Assembly (NCBI GenBank): GCA_030272155.1
Contig: CP126205.1
Coordinates: 1,786,501-1,850,500, forward strand
Reading direction: 5' to 3'
Length of the DNA stretch: 64,000 bases
Source of the DNA: Tetradesmus obliquus
Lineage: Eukaryota > Chlorophyta > Chlorophyceae > Sphaeropleales > Scenedesmaceae
Of the stretch, positions 33,801 through 46,300 are shown piece by piece. Numbering within the stretch: position 1 is the first letter of the stretch; every line of letters starts with the position of its first letter. A program made the translations under genes and the position numbers. The notes under the pieces were generated by a model. It was not told the DNA's origin, did not search any database, and saw only the letters and a program-made list of their open reading frames with translations.

Positions 33801-34884
33801 GGACCTGATCACCGATCTGCCCCCGACGGCACGTGGGCATGACGCAGTGGTAACGTTTGTGGACAGGCTGAGCAAGCTGGTGCACTTTGCGCCTACCACC
33901 AAGACGGTTGACGCTCCAGAGTTGGCTCGCATCTTCATGGAGACCTGGCACAAACATCATGGGACGCCCAAGGTCATCATCTCTGACCGTGACCCGCGTT
34001 TCCAAGGCCACTTCTGGCAGGCCTACTTTGACCGGCTGGGGACACACCTGCGATTCTCCACAGCCTTCCACCCCCAGACAGACGGCCAGAGCGAGCGGGC
34101 TAACCGAACATTGGAAGAGGTGCTCAGGCACTTTGTCAGCCCACGGCAGGACGACTGGGACGAACACTTGGCTCTAGCAGAGTTTGCCATCAATGATTCA
34201 GTCAACCCCTCTACAGGCTACACACCCTTCTACCTGGCCTATGGCCAGGAGATGCAGCACCCGATCGACGCTGTAGCCTATGTCAATGTGCCCGCAGCCG
34301 ACGTGCAAGCATCAGACATCGAGGAGGCTATCAAGCACGCGAAGCTCAAGCTGCAAGAGGCACAGGCAAGGCAAGCCCAATACGCCAACAGGCGGCGAAA
34401 GGAGGTGACCTACTCAGTGGGAGACAAGGCATACCTCTCCACAGCTAACCTGCATCTGCCATCGTCCATGAGCCGCAAGCTCACCGCGCGCTACCTTGGA
34501 CCTTTCCGTGTGGAGAAGGTAATTAACGCAGTCACCTACAAGCTCAAGCTGCCGACAACGATGCGCATCCACCCAGTGTTCCACGTGAGCCTGCTCAAGC
34601 CATACAAGACTTGTGAGGAGTTCACTAACCGCCAGGAGCCAACACCAGTCCAGCCTGCAGTGGCGGACGACAACCAGTGGTATGTGGAGACACTGCTGGA
34701 CAAAAGCATGCGCAAGCACCGGGGCAGGCGCATGGCGCACTACCTGGTGCGCTGGAAGGGGTTTGGACCGGAGGACGACTCGTGGATCCCACACACAGCC
34801 ATTGAACAAAGCTTGATTGATGACTATGAAGCGTCACACCATGGCGGACGTGACACAGGCCGCCGCGCTGGGAGGCGAAGCTGA
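30844..34884 (+). CDS. Pol of the Ty3/Gypsy element, with chromodomain
   Basis: 1346-residue polyprotein. The N-terminal 45-165 region ([20 protein letters not shown], then SVWLNAPF) resembles Dam-type adenine methyltransferases. Next come protease ([10 protein letters not shown]), reverse transcriptase ([29 protein letters not shown]), RNase H ([14 protein letters not shown]), integrase with its HHCC zinc finger ([18 protein letters not shown]) and catalytic core ([20 protein letters not shown]), and a C-terminal chromodomain ([17 protein letters not shown]). It begins 18 bp after gag in another frame; the family usually bridges such frames by programmed shifting or reinitiation. Confidence 0.95.
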   Translation: MGQSTRAEKASPRTPDDPCDQVEGSEPRVQPAALGKAGTRRRRLRDREIWLLDAVVMTQLLDDYGPFSVDACAGPSTARAKKFYTGYLTFCEANVSGKSVWLNAPFRRAGLFLRHYLECKSKAPESTSGVFLVPKWDRTPWWGLTKGMTVVKEFPVGTTGILRSPPMPPEEEWAEMPPLKWPLVVLRDEPAVARQVTPIAELAGLQPTSNKLIRLQAKCRGEVLSVLLDSGASEDYMDPGTVKKLNLPVLSLGDRQVQLGNGALQDCSCVVPSMTYRVNKMKDRRPFTVTKLAQDDIVLGKPWLTQFNPEIDWAANTVTVVKNHVEYLLQPPVDGGAAVTAEEAACGLLSGLQVKRAMRKGATAFLAVLREATEGGKGAELEEVKFDYEDPQWAERMRQVLRKHKQIFQGMPKGLPPKRSVDHKIELEAGGQPPFGPIYHMSPLELEEAKRQLTDLLERGLVQPSKSPYGAPILFVRKANGKLRMCVDYRALNKLTVKNRYPLPRIDELLDRLHGASVFTKLDLQSGYWQIRIAEEDIPKTAFRTRYGHYEWRVMPFGLTNAPATFQALMNDVLRPFLDDFVIVYLDDILIYSKTPEEHLAHVDKVLTALRKARLYAGLDKCAFAMKEVTFLGHIVSGEGIKVDPKKVEAVREWPPPRNVTEVRSFLGMTGFYRRFIHHYAHKALPLTNLTAGGVKWKWRVDVEGKAFEDLKNTLTSAPVLVTPDPTLPYEVYTDASKFALGAVLLQNQGKGLQPVAYLSRKLNSAERNYPTGDREMLGIYYALQTWRCYLEGASFKVNSDHLNHTWFNKKKDLSRRQAKWMLWMESYYSGTEIEYKQGKDNLSDPLSRRPDLASFISSVTDGSFLDLVRQGYEADPLYREPPPMLTEHGGLWYMHGERLAIPRDAGLRQLILRELHDCPSAGHLGVTKTLQRVANRFWWPHMTRAVRHYVTSCPSCQCNKPRSDLPAGLLQPLPVPEKKFEQITMDLITDLPPTARGHDAVVTFVDRLSKLVHFAPTTKTVDAPELARIFMETWHKHHGTPKVIISDRDPRFQGHFWQAYFDRLGTHLRFSTAFHPQTDGQSERANRTLEEVLRHFVSPRQDDWDEHLALAEFAINDSVNPSTGYTPFYLAYGQEMQHPIDAVAYVNVPAADVQASDIEEAIKHAKLKLQEAQARQAQYANRRRKEVTYSVGDKAYLSTANLHLPSSMSRKLTARYLGPFRVEKVINAVTYKLKLPTTMRIHPVFHVSLLKPYKTCEEFTNRQEPTPVQPAVADDNQWYVETLLDKSMRKHRGRRMAHYLVRWKGFGPEDDSWIPHTAIEQSLIDDYEASHHGGRDTGRRAGRRS

Positions 34885-34923
34885 GCAACGAGGACGTTGC
34901 TCTAAAAAGGGGGGGGGGCATGA

Positions 34924-35377
34924 TGTAAGGAGGACATAGGAAGTAGTGTAGTTTAACTTAGTACGTTTTATAGGGTATGTTCGTGAACATGGTAGTTGTT
35001 GTTGAGAGTTGTCGAATGATGTGGATCGATCTCGAATGTACAAGGTTTCTCCGGATCTCTCCGGAGATGGTATGATGTAGCTTTGCAGGATGCTTCTAGT
35101 AGTGTTAATTCTGGATGTTTCTTATGAGTATACTATGTGGGAGACGACTATAAAAAGGGGTGCCAGTCCACCGTTCTTCAGTCAGTCAGTCAATCAAGAA
35201 GTACTCGATCAACGTTCGCGGGCTCTTCAAGCGCCCCTACTGTTGTTCGGTTTCACTTGGTAACTAACTGGAATACTCTCTGATTACGGTCTACATCGAT
35301 TCAGTCAGTATCCAGTCTAGTTCCTAGAAGGGTTTTCGTTCCTGTGACCTTCTCAACAGACGGCTGTAGACGCAGCA
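34924..35377 (+). repeat. 3' LTR of the Ty3/Gypsy element
   Basis: 454 bp, same sequence as the 5' LTR. It is preceded by a polypurine tract (A run then G run, about 34902-34918) that primes plus-strand synthesis in this family. Confidence 0.95.
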
Positions 35378-35658
35378 GCCCACAGCCAAACCCTAGACCC
35401 TAATTAGGGACTGCAGTCCTTTATAAAGGCAACAGGCGTAGCCTTTTCAACAGCCAACAGATGTCACGCCGGTCCTGCTGTCTTTCTTTTCAGGCTGGTG
35501 AACCGGAGGCATGCCAGTAGAGCTATCAGCATACAGGCTCCTTTGGATCACTTCTGTGGCAGAAAATCTCTGTGGCAGCAAATCTCTGTGGCAGAAACTT
35601 CCACGGGCTGTGCCTACACTTGCAAGCCATCTCTTCATGAAGTGATGATCAGTGATGA

Positions 35659-36465
35659 TCAGAACGCTCCCAGCTGCAGGGGCCGCCCGTTGATAGGCTG
35701 CGTCATGCGCCAGTTGTGGCCGTTGGCAATCTTGCGGCAGCCGTCTGCAGAAGCAGCATCAGCATCAGCATCAGCAGCAGCAGCATCAGCAGCAGCAGCA
35801 GCACAGCTGTGAGGACTGACAGCAACAGAGAAGGCAAGGGTGTTGCGAGCGCGCCAGTCAATGCTGTACTCCCAAGCCTCGAGGTTCTGCGGCACTGCAT
35901 TCAAGAGCATGCCGTGTATGACAGGCTTGCACTGTGCGAGATTGTTGCAAGGCTCAGAAGCTGCCAGCACTCACATGTAACAAGCCTCCCCTCCCCTTTA
36001 GTAAAAGTCACGAGCTCAAAGAACAGGCTATTTCTCTGCTGCTGCACTGCACAAGTTGTTCGTCAATGTTTCCTCCCCCTATGAGCGTCCCGTTGGCTCC
36101 TGACTGAGGTTCCCACTCCTCGTTTTAATGGAGTATGTAATGTAATGTATGCAGTGCACTGCCCAATGCGCCCTGACATTTTGGAGGCTACACACAACAG
36201 TTGACTCTGCCAATAACGACATTCTCATTTGGGCATCTACAAAAAGCCTGCAAACAGGCAGGGCAACTCACTGCTGTTGAGGGCAGGTGGTGTGAAGTGA
36301 GGCGCGGCATCGCCCAGCTCTTGGGTCCATTCGGGGGTGGGGTCGCACAGCAGGTCACCAACAGCCGCCAGGTATTTGGTGAGCAGGCTTTGGCTGATCA
36401 TCATAGGGCTGAGCATCACGTGCCACAGCAGGCCCTCACTGCCGGACAGGATCATGCGAAAATGT

Positions 36466-36496
<31 letters not shown>

Positions 36497-36848
36497 TGCA
36501 TTTGGTGAGCAGGCTCTGGCTGATCATCACAGGGTTGAGCATCACGTGCCACAGCAGGCCCTCGCTGCAGTGCAAAATTGAGGTGAAGTGGCAGCAGCAG
36601 CAGCAGCAGCAACATGCATTTGGTGAGCAGGCTCTGGCTGATCATCACAAGGGTGAGCATCACGTGCCACAGCAGGCCCTCGCTGCAGCGCAGAAAGAGA
36701 GGACAGGATAGTTGTTACTTTGCATTTGGCCCTGCAGGTGCTGCAGCAACTGCTGCTGCGCGGTGTAAAGGAGCCATACGGCCGCCTCCACAGCTGAAAA
36801 CACATTTCAGGCCAGTTTGCGAGTTGTTCCAGGTGAATCAGGCCAATT

Positions 36849-36915
<67 letters not shown>

Positions 36916-39242
36916 AGAACACATCATTCCTACTCCACAAGGCTCATTAAATAGGTCACTCACGTGCAGGGTGGTGCGGTCAAGGAGCCTTCGTACGTCA
37001 CGTAGGTGCGGTTTGCCGGCAGCAGCGCATTCACATCAATGCTGCCGGGAATGGCGGCCGTCTCTCCCTCATTCAGTGGCATGGCCTCGATGATTTTGCG
37101 CAGCTCTGGTGTAACAAGGTTCTCGTCATTTGTCAGCGCCAGCATCACACCCAGCACCACAGGGCATCCCGCATCGCCGCAAGCTGGCAGCTGATCCTTC
37201 TTGACAAAGTGCACGATGTGCATTTCGAGGGCATACTCAGCGCCTGAGACAATGTGCTCAGAGTGGGAGTGGAAGTGGAACTGAGCGGGGGTGGCCTTCA
37301 CGCGGCCCTTGACAGCGTCGCTGCTTGTGATGATGGAGGTGGCCTTGGCAGTATTGATGTCACCTGCGCAGTAGCAGCAGTCGGCAGTCAGCAGTTAGCA
37401 GCAGTCAGCAGCAGCAGGTGAAGAACGTGTGACACGTCACTGCTTGTGATGATAGAAGCGGAATTGGCAGTGTTGATGTCACCTGCACAGCAGCAGCAGC
37501 AGCATTCAGCAGCAGCAGCAGGTAAAGAACGTGGGACAGCGCTGCTGCTTGTGATGATGGAGGTGGCATTGGCAGCGTTGATGTCACCTGCGCAGCAGCA
37601 GCAGCAGCAGCAGCGGCAGCAGCAGCAGCAGCGGCAGCAGCAGCAGTCAGTAATGTAAAGGACGTGGGGCAGCGTCGCTGCTTGTGATGATGGAGGTGGC
37701 ATTGGCAGTGTTGATGGCACCCGTGCAGCAGCAGCAGGAGCAGCAGCGCAATGTACACATCAAATAGAGCCAATCGACGCCGCAATGAATGGATAAATGA
37801 ATGAGCTACGCGTGGTGTGTTCAGGGAGGGTGTGTGTGTGACGATGAGGATACCCCATGCGCCTTCACACCTCCTACCATTGACGCCGCACCATTTCGTT
37901 GACAGACGCATACACCAGAGCGCCTGACTCATTCGACTCGCAACAACATATCCTGCATTCCATTCACTGCGTACCTCTGAATGGAATGGTCACTGCAGAT
38001 TGGAAGTCTGTAGGCAGTGCCACCATCAATGTGTGGCCATTGTTGACCACATTAGGGTTTGTCAGGCTGCCGTAGCGGAAGCTAGACTTGGCAGCAGCAG
38101 TGCGCAAAGCCTTGCCTGCAGGCAGCAGCAGCGGCAGCAGTAGCAGCAGAGCGATATGAACATGCTTGCGCTTTGCAGGTGTTGACAATGCTAGTGTTTC
38201 CTGCAGGCAGTGTTCTTGCTGTGCGCTGCCAAACAGAAACCAGCTGGTGTCATGGCTATCACCAGCTGTCATTGTATGCTATGAAACCATACAGACAGGG
38301 TGATGGGCAGTCACGACAAGATACATATGAGATTGCGCGACACCTATAGCAGAACAATGCAGGATTGAACCAACAGCGTGTCCCAAAGCAGCAGCAGCAG
38401 CTACTGCTGCAGCAGCAGGTTATCTGCTTACCTTTAGCACCCGTAGCTGGCAGCAGGATGGGGCTCTGCTTGGCTCCCTGCAGGTGACAGCAGCAGCAGC
38501 GGCAGCAGCAGTTGCACATCAGGCCACTGGTTGCGTTGCTGTGAGGGAGCTTCATAGGATGTGCTGATGTGGCCACAGCACCAGCTGCCAGTGATGAGGG
38601 GACTTAGGCTGAGGTCACAAACTCTGTGGCGGGCCTTGGACACGCTGTGCTGCCGGACTACCTACGACAAGAACTTTCAGATCTCAAAAAATAACAATGG
38701 GGCCTACCCTGCATGCCTCAAAGGATCCTGGCCAATCCAGGCCATTGTACCTGCAGCAGGAGAAGGGAAAGCAGCGCAGCTGTCAGATCATCCTGATGAT
38801 CCCAGCTTTGCTGCTGCTTTCAGATCACCATCCATGCATGACACACATGCCGAACACCATCATAGCTGCTACAGTGAACAAAAACGATGCTGTGGGGTGT
38901 TTAGGCGATAGCCACATTGCAGCTGCAGCTGAAGGCCGAAGGTCTCCTCAAATGTCGACACTCACGCATAGGTGAAGTGAACACCAGTTTGCGCCTGCAG
39001 CAGTTTGAAATATCGATTTATCACCAGCAAAAGCCAATGAGAGGTCGATCTGCCTCCTAGCGAGCTCGCATGATCCTGATCCGGGCGGGCTGAGAAGGCT
39101 CTTGACTGACTACGAGCCTTAGATGCATTTGATGGCTTCAAATGCTCACCTGCCCTTCTTGAACGGTTCCATACATATGTAAGCAAGCTTATGCGCCCGC
39201 AAGCAGGCAGATCAGGCCAAGAGCAAGCAGTGACGGCGCCAT
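35659..39242 (-). CDS. Alpha-type carbonic anhydrase (CA-C) with stop in signal peptide
   Basis: Same eight-exon plan as CA-B, with every exon of identical length (93, 29, 43, 46, 141, 400, 167, 86 nt): 39150-39242, 38966-38994, 38708-38750, 38432-38477, 37975-38115, 36964-37363, 36272-36438, 35659-35744. All splice sites are present. Zinc ligands are intact (QFHFHSHSEH, EMHIVHF), as are QSPILLP and SLTAPPCTEGLLWHV. The oddity is codon 18 of exon 1: after MAPSLLALGLICLLAGA the frame has TAA where CA-B has GAG and CA-A has GAT. Unless this is a sequencing error, the secreted protein cannot be made; starting at the next Met (codon 23) would give an enzyme without a signal peptide. Otherwise the copy is undamaged, so loss, if real, is recent. 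Introns contain partial exon copies. Confidence 0.88.
36499..36700 (-). pseudogene. Two relic copies of CA-C exon 7 start
   Basis: Minus-strand copies of EGLLWHVML plus MISQSLLTKCM lie at about 36499-36569 and 36617-36687, between exons 6 and 7. They are separated by AGC runs and each is preceded by a CTGCAG-like acceptor. Neither has the exon's 3' half or donor. Confidence 0.88.
36851..36915 (+). repeat. (CTG)n microsatellite, about 21 units, CA-C intron 6
   Basis: Longest AGC/CTG run of the window, 50 bp past the exon 6 donor on the minus strand. No coding role. Confidence 0.95.
37440..37725 (-). pseudogene. Three relic copies of CA-C exon 6 start
   Basis: Copies at about 37440-37484, 37545-37590 and 37670-37720 repeat the acceptor and GDINTANATSIITSS reading of the exon 6 start, each followed or preceded by AGC-rich intron. 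Units are about 110-125 bp. Only the innermost copy (ending at 37363) continues into the zinc-binding part. Confidence 0.88.
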
Positions 39243-39307
39243 GGCACAGTGAACTTCTGGTTACACTAGCTCTACTTGATCTAATGAAATAAGCCGGATA
39301 TGAAAGA

Positions 39308-39315
39308 CTTAAATA
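39308..39315 (-). promoter_or_regulatory. Possible TATA box of CA-C
   Basis: TATTTAAG on the minus strand, about 66 bp before the CA-C start codon. Position and sequence are plausible, but this is a motif match only. Confidence 0.35.
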
Positions 39316-40460
39316 GATCGCTGCAACATGCATGGGTGCCTGGCAGCTATATGCTGTTCGCCAAGTCTACTGCGCCTGTTTCTTCTTTCTGTTGGGATTT
39401 CTGTTGGGATATAAAATTTCCGGGGGTAGTTAGCAAATCGTTGCTGCGGCCATGAAAGCATGACAGAACTTCAGTGTTGCAAATTTGAAATAAATAAAGC
39501 TAGAGGTCAAACTAAAGCAGCAAGACAATGGCCTACACGGTGTGTCATTCGTCAAGTATCTCGACGCGTCCGCAACACTTCTGTAGCTCTGAACTAGCAT
39601 GCAATTTCGTACGATGATTCTGAACAGCTTGATTACAGCAATTTGTTTTTGCTTGCACGGGCTGCTGCCGTGGTCACCTGTGCTGCAGTGCCAGGGAGTC
39701 ATCAGTGTGCCCACTGGGTGTGACAGATCTGGCTCGATCCAGGCGGTCCAGATGGTTTACAAGCCAGGAACACAGCCCGCGTTCGTGCCAATGACAGGCT
39801 CATTGGGCAACTTGTGGTTGCACCACCTACTCTATCAGCCACTGCACGGCACTCTGCAGCGTGCCACATGTGTGTACAAGCCGCCTGTACAGCAGCGCTG
39901 CATGCATGCATGACACTGCACAGCTGCTGCTGTGCTGTGCAGTGTCACGCTGCACAACACGGAGCTGTTGGGCTGTTGATCGGTTACCAATTCACCACCA
40001 AGTTACCAAAGCATGGCCACATGTACAGGCCCACCCACTAAGGAGCCAGACAAGGCTCGTGGGGTCCACAAAACAGTGAGAAAGGAAACCTGACATTAAC
40101 ACCATCTTCATGAGAACTGTTGGGGTAGCTGCCGGGACGGCATCCAAACTAACAGCTGGCAAGCCAGGATATGCTTGAAGCATGTGTGACGTAGTATCGC
40201 TGCAGGAGTGACCCTACAGAGGGTGTTATGCGCATGCACATACTGCACGCGGGCTACCAAACCAACTGCGCACCAAACGTTGCCACATGCACATACTTCA
40301 CGCGGCCCCCCATCACTCATCATGTGCCGTACCAAACACACGGAACTCATTGCACCGAAATAGGTGCATATCTGCAGCACGAATTGGCAGGCTGCCGCGG
40401 CCAGGCCTGCACCTCTTGCCCACCAACTTTGTGTGCACACACATCTTCAAAATGGGAATC

Positions 40461-40672
40461 TTCAATGTGCAGGCAACATGGCAAAGGCAATTGCAGTCAT
40501 CCATCTCCGCATGTACAACAGTACCAACATTGCATTGCGCAAGATGACACGCTACATCAGTGCCGTGCTACTGCCTGGACTGATGGCATCCGCAAACGTT
40601 CAGTCTTCAAAAGTGCAGGCAACATGGCAAACGCAATTGCAGTCATCAATCTCCTCATGTACAACAAACTAT
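40461..40672. repeat. Direct duplication with about 145-bp spacing
   Basis: GTGCAGGCAACATGGCAAA, AATTGCAGTCATC and CATGTACAACA occur in the same order at about 40467-40520 and 40612-40665. Confidence 0.75.
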
Positions 40673-40680
40673 ACATGCAC

Positions 40681-40847
<167 letters not shown>

Positions 40848-41261
40848 CAGATGCACATGTGCAGCTACTAGGGCCCCGCAACACTCACAGTTGCAGGTGC
40901 CAGAAAAAAGTGGAAAAGATAGTAGCAGTACCAGCGGATAAAACAGTGGAAAGGAAAGTAGTAGCCGCCGTTAAGCCGCCCAAGCTTGGCCTGGCTCATA
41001 CAAAAGCAGCAGATCATGCAAAATAGATACTACCAAGACAGCAAAACACTTTGGTGACTGACCATATCTGAGAAAGCGGTGACAAGCAACTCTAGCATCA
41101 GCTGCAGAAAGCGACGACCTACACTCAGTGTAGGAACAGCGTGCCATGCACATACATACTACAAGCCGGCAAATGCTGTGCCTGGCAAGCTACACAGAGG
41201 AAAATGCTGTGGCAAGCCAACCTGAGCAACTCAGCTGAAAATCAGCGTGCCTCAAAGCACT

Positions 41262-41605
41262 GCAACCATGCTGGACACTCCAAGCGCTGCCAGCCACTGG
41301 CAAGTGAGCGACAGCAGTGCAGTGCAGCTACAAAAGAAGCTTGGCAGGCAGCCAAGAACACCTCAAGCGTTGCTAGCCGCTGGAAGGGAAGCAGCAGCAG
41401 TGCAGTGCACCTACAAAAACTTCTGCTACGATCAGACAGCCAAGAACACATCAAGCGTTGCTAGCCACTGGCAGGTGAGCGGCAGCAATGCAGTGCAGCT
41501 ACAAAAGCATCTTGGCAGGCAGCCAGAAACACATCCTGTTTTGCTAGCCGCTTGAAAGCAAGCGGTAGCAGCCTGAGTGCGGTGCTTCTATAAAAGCAGC
41601 TGCTC
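41262..41605 (+). repeat. Four tandem units of about 81-88 bp
   Basis: Units start near 41271, 41351, 41439 and 41522 and share CAAGCG(T/C)TGC(T/C)AGCC(A/G)CTGG and a later GTGCAGTGCA-CTACAAAA block. The last unit is the most diverged. Confidence 0.8.
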
Positions 41606-42574
41606 CAACCATGCAACCAAGTGCTGCACCACCCAGCCCATGGGTGACCACCTGCGACTATGCCAAACCACATTCCTCATTCTACAGGTATCATTTGCCA
41701 ACTGCGCACACTGCCAGTCTGCCCACGTTGGGCAAAAAAACCAATACGCCCTGCCCCGAGGCACACAAACAGAAACGCTGCCACTCAACTCAGAATCATT
41801 GCCGCACAACGCAGCTGCTGAATCTGCTGCAGACAATGCAGCAGCTCAAAGCACTGCCCAACAGCAACTGTGGCGGAACCTGCTGGCACAGCCCTACACG
41901 AGGACGGATTGGTTTGTCAGCCAAGCCCCAAACTGTGCTGCCCTGCCAGAGTGTGTGCTACTCTCCAGTGCTGATTTGAAAGTGGGTGCAACCAACAGTT
42001 GCATAATAGGGACGTGCCTCTACCACCAAGGTTTATTCAGCGCCACACAACTGCTGCCCGCCGAGTGCCAATGCAAATGCATCAACTGCTTGGCTCAAAA
42101 CTCTCGTTAGAGACAAGTTGGCACTGGACGTGGTTGTGCAAACACCACATCACTGCAACAGCGCTATCCAAGCGCTGTCAAGCCAACAGCATGCAGTGTG
42201 GCGCCCTGACTGTGCAGAAGGTGTTTTTTGAGAGTGTGCACTCTGCTCATGGTATACTCGCCCAATGCCTGTACTTTTGACATTGTACTCTTCTCAAGCA
42301 GGCTGCCTAACAGCGTGCTTTGGGTAAAGCTCCACAGCTGTCATCAGCATTCCTCGGCAGCCCCACCATGCCATGCACACTCCTGATAACAACCCCTTGC
42401 CACGCTCAACGTCAAGCGGACAAAATGTTGCTGCAGCACACAATGCACCGTGGGCACAAGCACATCAGCACCACCTGGCCAGCCGCCAGCTGCTGTACAG
42501 TGCTGCCTCTTCTTCATGCAGCTGTAGTCCTCACGGGTTGCATCGGGAAGCTCAAAACCTGCCAGATCAGCTTC

Positions 42575-43261
42575 TTAGGCGGCCAGCAGGATGGTCCTGC
42601 TGCCCAGGGGCTGAGCCACGCGGTAGTTGTGGCCGTCAGCCAGTTTCACACAGCCCTCTGCAGCAGCAGCAGCAGCAGCAGCAGCGGCAGCAGGCGATGA
42701 TAGGTCAGGAAGCAGACTTCAGCACAAAACCGTGTTGGTTGCAAGCTGCATACTTGGCGCAGGTGTGGGCCACTGCTGCAGCAATGCACGCAACAAGCTT
42801 GCTGCGAGCTGCAGTGCCTGCAGCAACTGCTTCAGAATGCTACCCCTCATGCAGAACATGTGTCACATAGCAATCATGACTGTCTCAAGTGTTATTTCCA
42901 CACTCACTTGCATCAGCAGGAGGAGCCTTGAAGTCGTTATCTACAACTAATTGACAACCAAATGCTGCTGCATGCAATGTAAATGAACACATGGACTCAC
43001 TTGCATCAGCAGGAGGAGCCTGGAACCCGCCATCATTGCTGTTGCCGCTGTTGTCAGCAGGGCCGCTCTCCGCTGTAACCTTGGCATTCTTAGCTTTGGC
43101 GTTCTTGGCAGCAGCAGCGGCGGCAGCTGCGCTGTGGGGGCAGTCATAGTTGCCAACTGCCTCCTGGTAGCGGGTGAGCAGGTCGTCGGTGATGTAGATG
43201 GGGTTGGTCAGCACGTGCCACAGCAGGCCCTCGGAGCAAGGGGGAGTGGTCAGGGAGCCCT

Positions 43262-43309
<48 letters not shown>

Positions 43310-46300
43310 GCAGCAACAGTGAGGCCAGCAGCCATGTAACAGCTGTGTGTCATAACAGCAACTGTACACAGCAGCTGCAGACACCACTGGAGATCCACCA
43401 GTGGCCTTCAGCGCACCACACGTGCCATACAGAAACAGCGAGCTTCTGAGATGCAGACCCGCAGTCACCTGTGAACCAGGCTGGACAGACACCCAATTCC
43501 CGGCCGTCCTAAATATTCTTGTCTCAAGCACGCACCTCGTATGTGAAGCAGCTGCGCTCCTTTGGCAGCAGCGCATCCACATCCAGCTCGCCCTTGATGG
43601 AACCCATAAACAGCAGCAAGTGAAGCCCATACCTCACTCACATCTAGCTTGCTCTTGACCATACCCATATACTTCAGCCAAGTCATCCTTAGCTCACAAT
43701 GCCAGGATGATTGCTTACCTCATATGTGAAGTAGCTCCTGTCCTTTGGCAGCAGCGCCTTCACATCCATAGGGAAAAACACGGTGGTAAATGCAGGCACG
43801 CTGCCTTCAGACCACCTAACTGCCAAAAAAACATCCCATTAGGATGACCATCCCATTCCTCACCTCATATGTGAAGTAGCTGCGGTCCTTTGGCAGCAGC
43901 GCATTCACATCCAGAGCGCCCTGGATGGTGGCGCTGCGGCCCTCATTCAGTGGCATGGCCTCGATGACCTTGCGCAGCTCTGGTGTGACCTTGGACTCGT
44001 CATTTGTCAGCGCCAGCATGACACCCAGCACCACAGGGCAGCCAGCATCACCGCAAGCTGGCAGCTGGTCCTTCTTGACAAAATGCACGATGTGCATCTC
44101 AATGGGGTAGACGAAACCTGCAAACAGAATGTAGATGTGTGGAGCAGCGGCAGCAGCAGCAGCAGGGTCGGAACTAATAAGTGTTTGGGTTGGTACTTGG
44201 AGTGCACGACATAAAGCCTGGACAGGTACACATCACCTGCGCAGAAGTGCAGCAGCAGCGGTAGTGGCAGCGGTGGCGGCAGCCCACACGCCCAGGACAG
44301 GAGACAGTGCAGTGGAGCACAAGGCGTGGCAGCTGACACAGCTGAGGCGTATTTCAGGTGCAGCGCATCATCACCTCCCTCACCACACTTCAGCCAGCAG
44401 CACTCACCTGACACGACGTGCTCGCAGTGTGTGTGGAAGTGCAGCTGGACTGAGCTGGCTGTCACGAAGCTTGTGACATGCGGTTACACCATCAAGCATG
44501 CAATAAAGCACAGTAAAACTGGTTTTCCGCCCGCATCACCTACCTGAGACAACGTGCTCAGAGTGTGTGTGGAAGTGCAGCTGGGCAGGCGCCGTCTTCA
44601 CTAAAGGCACTGCACCATCGAAGCCAAATAAAAACACAGCATAAAGGGCTGCATCCGCAAGGCCCACCTGAAACGACGTGCTCGGAGTGTGTGTGGAAGT
44701 GCAGCTGGGCAGGCGCCGCCTTCACATAGGTGGCATTGCCGCTGCTGCCCGCCTGCAGCACCGAGGTGGCCTTGGCAGTAGCAATGTCACCTGCGGTGAG
44801 GCAGAGCGGCGTAGGGGTCGGTCAGATGAATGGTGCCGCTGGGTAAGATAAGGTTTAGGGTTGAGGAATGAGTTGAACGCCCAGAGCGCTAAGTGCACAT
44901 GACTATGCGCCATAGGAGCTGCTGTCATCGGAGCATGACATCGCTGCACTTTTTCTGCATGATTGGCCTTGCCTTCAATTGCGCTACCTGGCCTTTCAAC
45001 ACAGCAGCAGCAGAAACAAGCTTTTAAATCCTACGGCTGTAGAAAGCTGCTGTGCAACTCACCCAACACTGGAATCTTCACATCGGACTTGAAGTCAGCA
45101 GGCAGAGGCACCTGCAGCGTGTGGCCGTTGTTGATGATGGTGGGGTTTGTCATGGTTCCGTAGTCAAAGGTGGACTTGGCAGCAGGTGCCTTGAGGCCTT
45201 CGGCTGCAAAGCACAACGGCAGCAAAGTAATGGCAGCAGTGTCAACGAGTTGCTGCTGAAGCAATGTTGTTGGGGATAGTGGGGTTTTTGTCAATGAGCC
45301 GTAGTCAAAGGAGGACTTGGCAGCAGGTGCTGACAGGCCCTCAGCTGCAAGTCAAAACAGCAGCAAAGTAACGGCAGCAGTGTCAAGGAGTAGTTGCGGC
45401 GCTGTTGTTGAGGATGGTGGGGTTTGTCACGGTGCCGTAGTCAAAGATGGACTTAGCAGCAGGTGCCTTGAGGCCTTCGGCTGCAAAGCACAACAGCAGC
45501 AATATGACGGCAGCAGATGTTAGGTAATAGCTGCGGCACTGTTGTTGAGGGTGGTGGGGTTCGTCACGGTGCCGTCGAAGGACTTGGCAGCAGGTGCCTT
45601 GAGGCCTTCGGCTGCAAGTGAAACGGCAGCAAAGTAACGGCAGCAGATGTTGGGTAACAGCTGCGGCACTGTTGTTGAGGATGGTGGGGTTTGTCACTGA
45701 GCCGTTGTCAAAGGAAACCATCAGGTTTCCCAAGCTTGACAGCGGGGGCAGCCAGGGCTTCGGCTGCAACGCACAATAGCAGCAGTGTAACAAATCAGCC
45801 GTGGCAGTGTTGTTGAGGATGACAGGTGTGGTCAACGAGAGATCAATGCAGTTTGCTTGCAGCCAAGTGCTGCTATGCCAGCACATGTGCAATGCACATT
45901 GCAGATGCAGCTGCCAGCAGTGCCACCCTGCCTGATGAGCCACTAACAGCAGCACTGGGCCAAAGTAAGCAAGCTGTTGCTGGTTAAATCAATGGCTCCA
46001 CACAGTTTCTCCACAATCAGGGGCTGCTGCTGCTGGTTGCTGCTCCTGTTACTTCACACACTGCATCAGCAACCCTACAACCCTACCTGCTGCGCCAGTG
46101 CCAGGCAGCATCACAGGCGACTGCTTCTTGCCTTGGCATTGAGGGAAGCTTCCTGGCCAGTCCAGGCCATTGTAGGAGTAGTCGTAGTGGCCACCCGCCT
46201 TGGCCTGCAGGATAGGCAGAATAAGGTAGAGAGGAAATGCAGCAGCAGCAGTAGCAAGTTACGATCTGCCCGCCTGCCAGACGGAATGCAAGCGGAGCTG

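Larger units (their letters stand above)
29070..35377 (+). mobile_element. Ty3/Gypsy LTR retrotransposon, chromovirus type, looks whole
   Basis: 6308-bp element with two 454-bp direct LTRs (TG...CA ends) that I read as identical, bounded by the 5-bp target duplication GCCCA (29065-29069 and 35378-35382). Between them lie a primer-binding region right after the 5' LTR, gag, pol (protease, reverse transcriptase, RNase H, integrase, chromodomain) and a purine tract just before the 3' LTR. The gene order RT-RNase H-integrase and the chromodomain place it in the Ty3/Gypsy chromoviruses. I see no obvious break. Identical LTRs suggest a very recent insertion. It sits about 280 bp beyond the stop codon of carbonic anhydrase CA-C. 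Confidence 0.97.
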
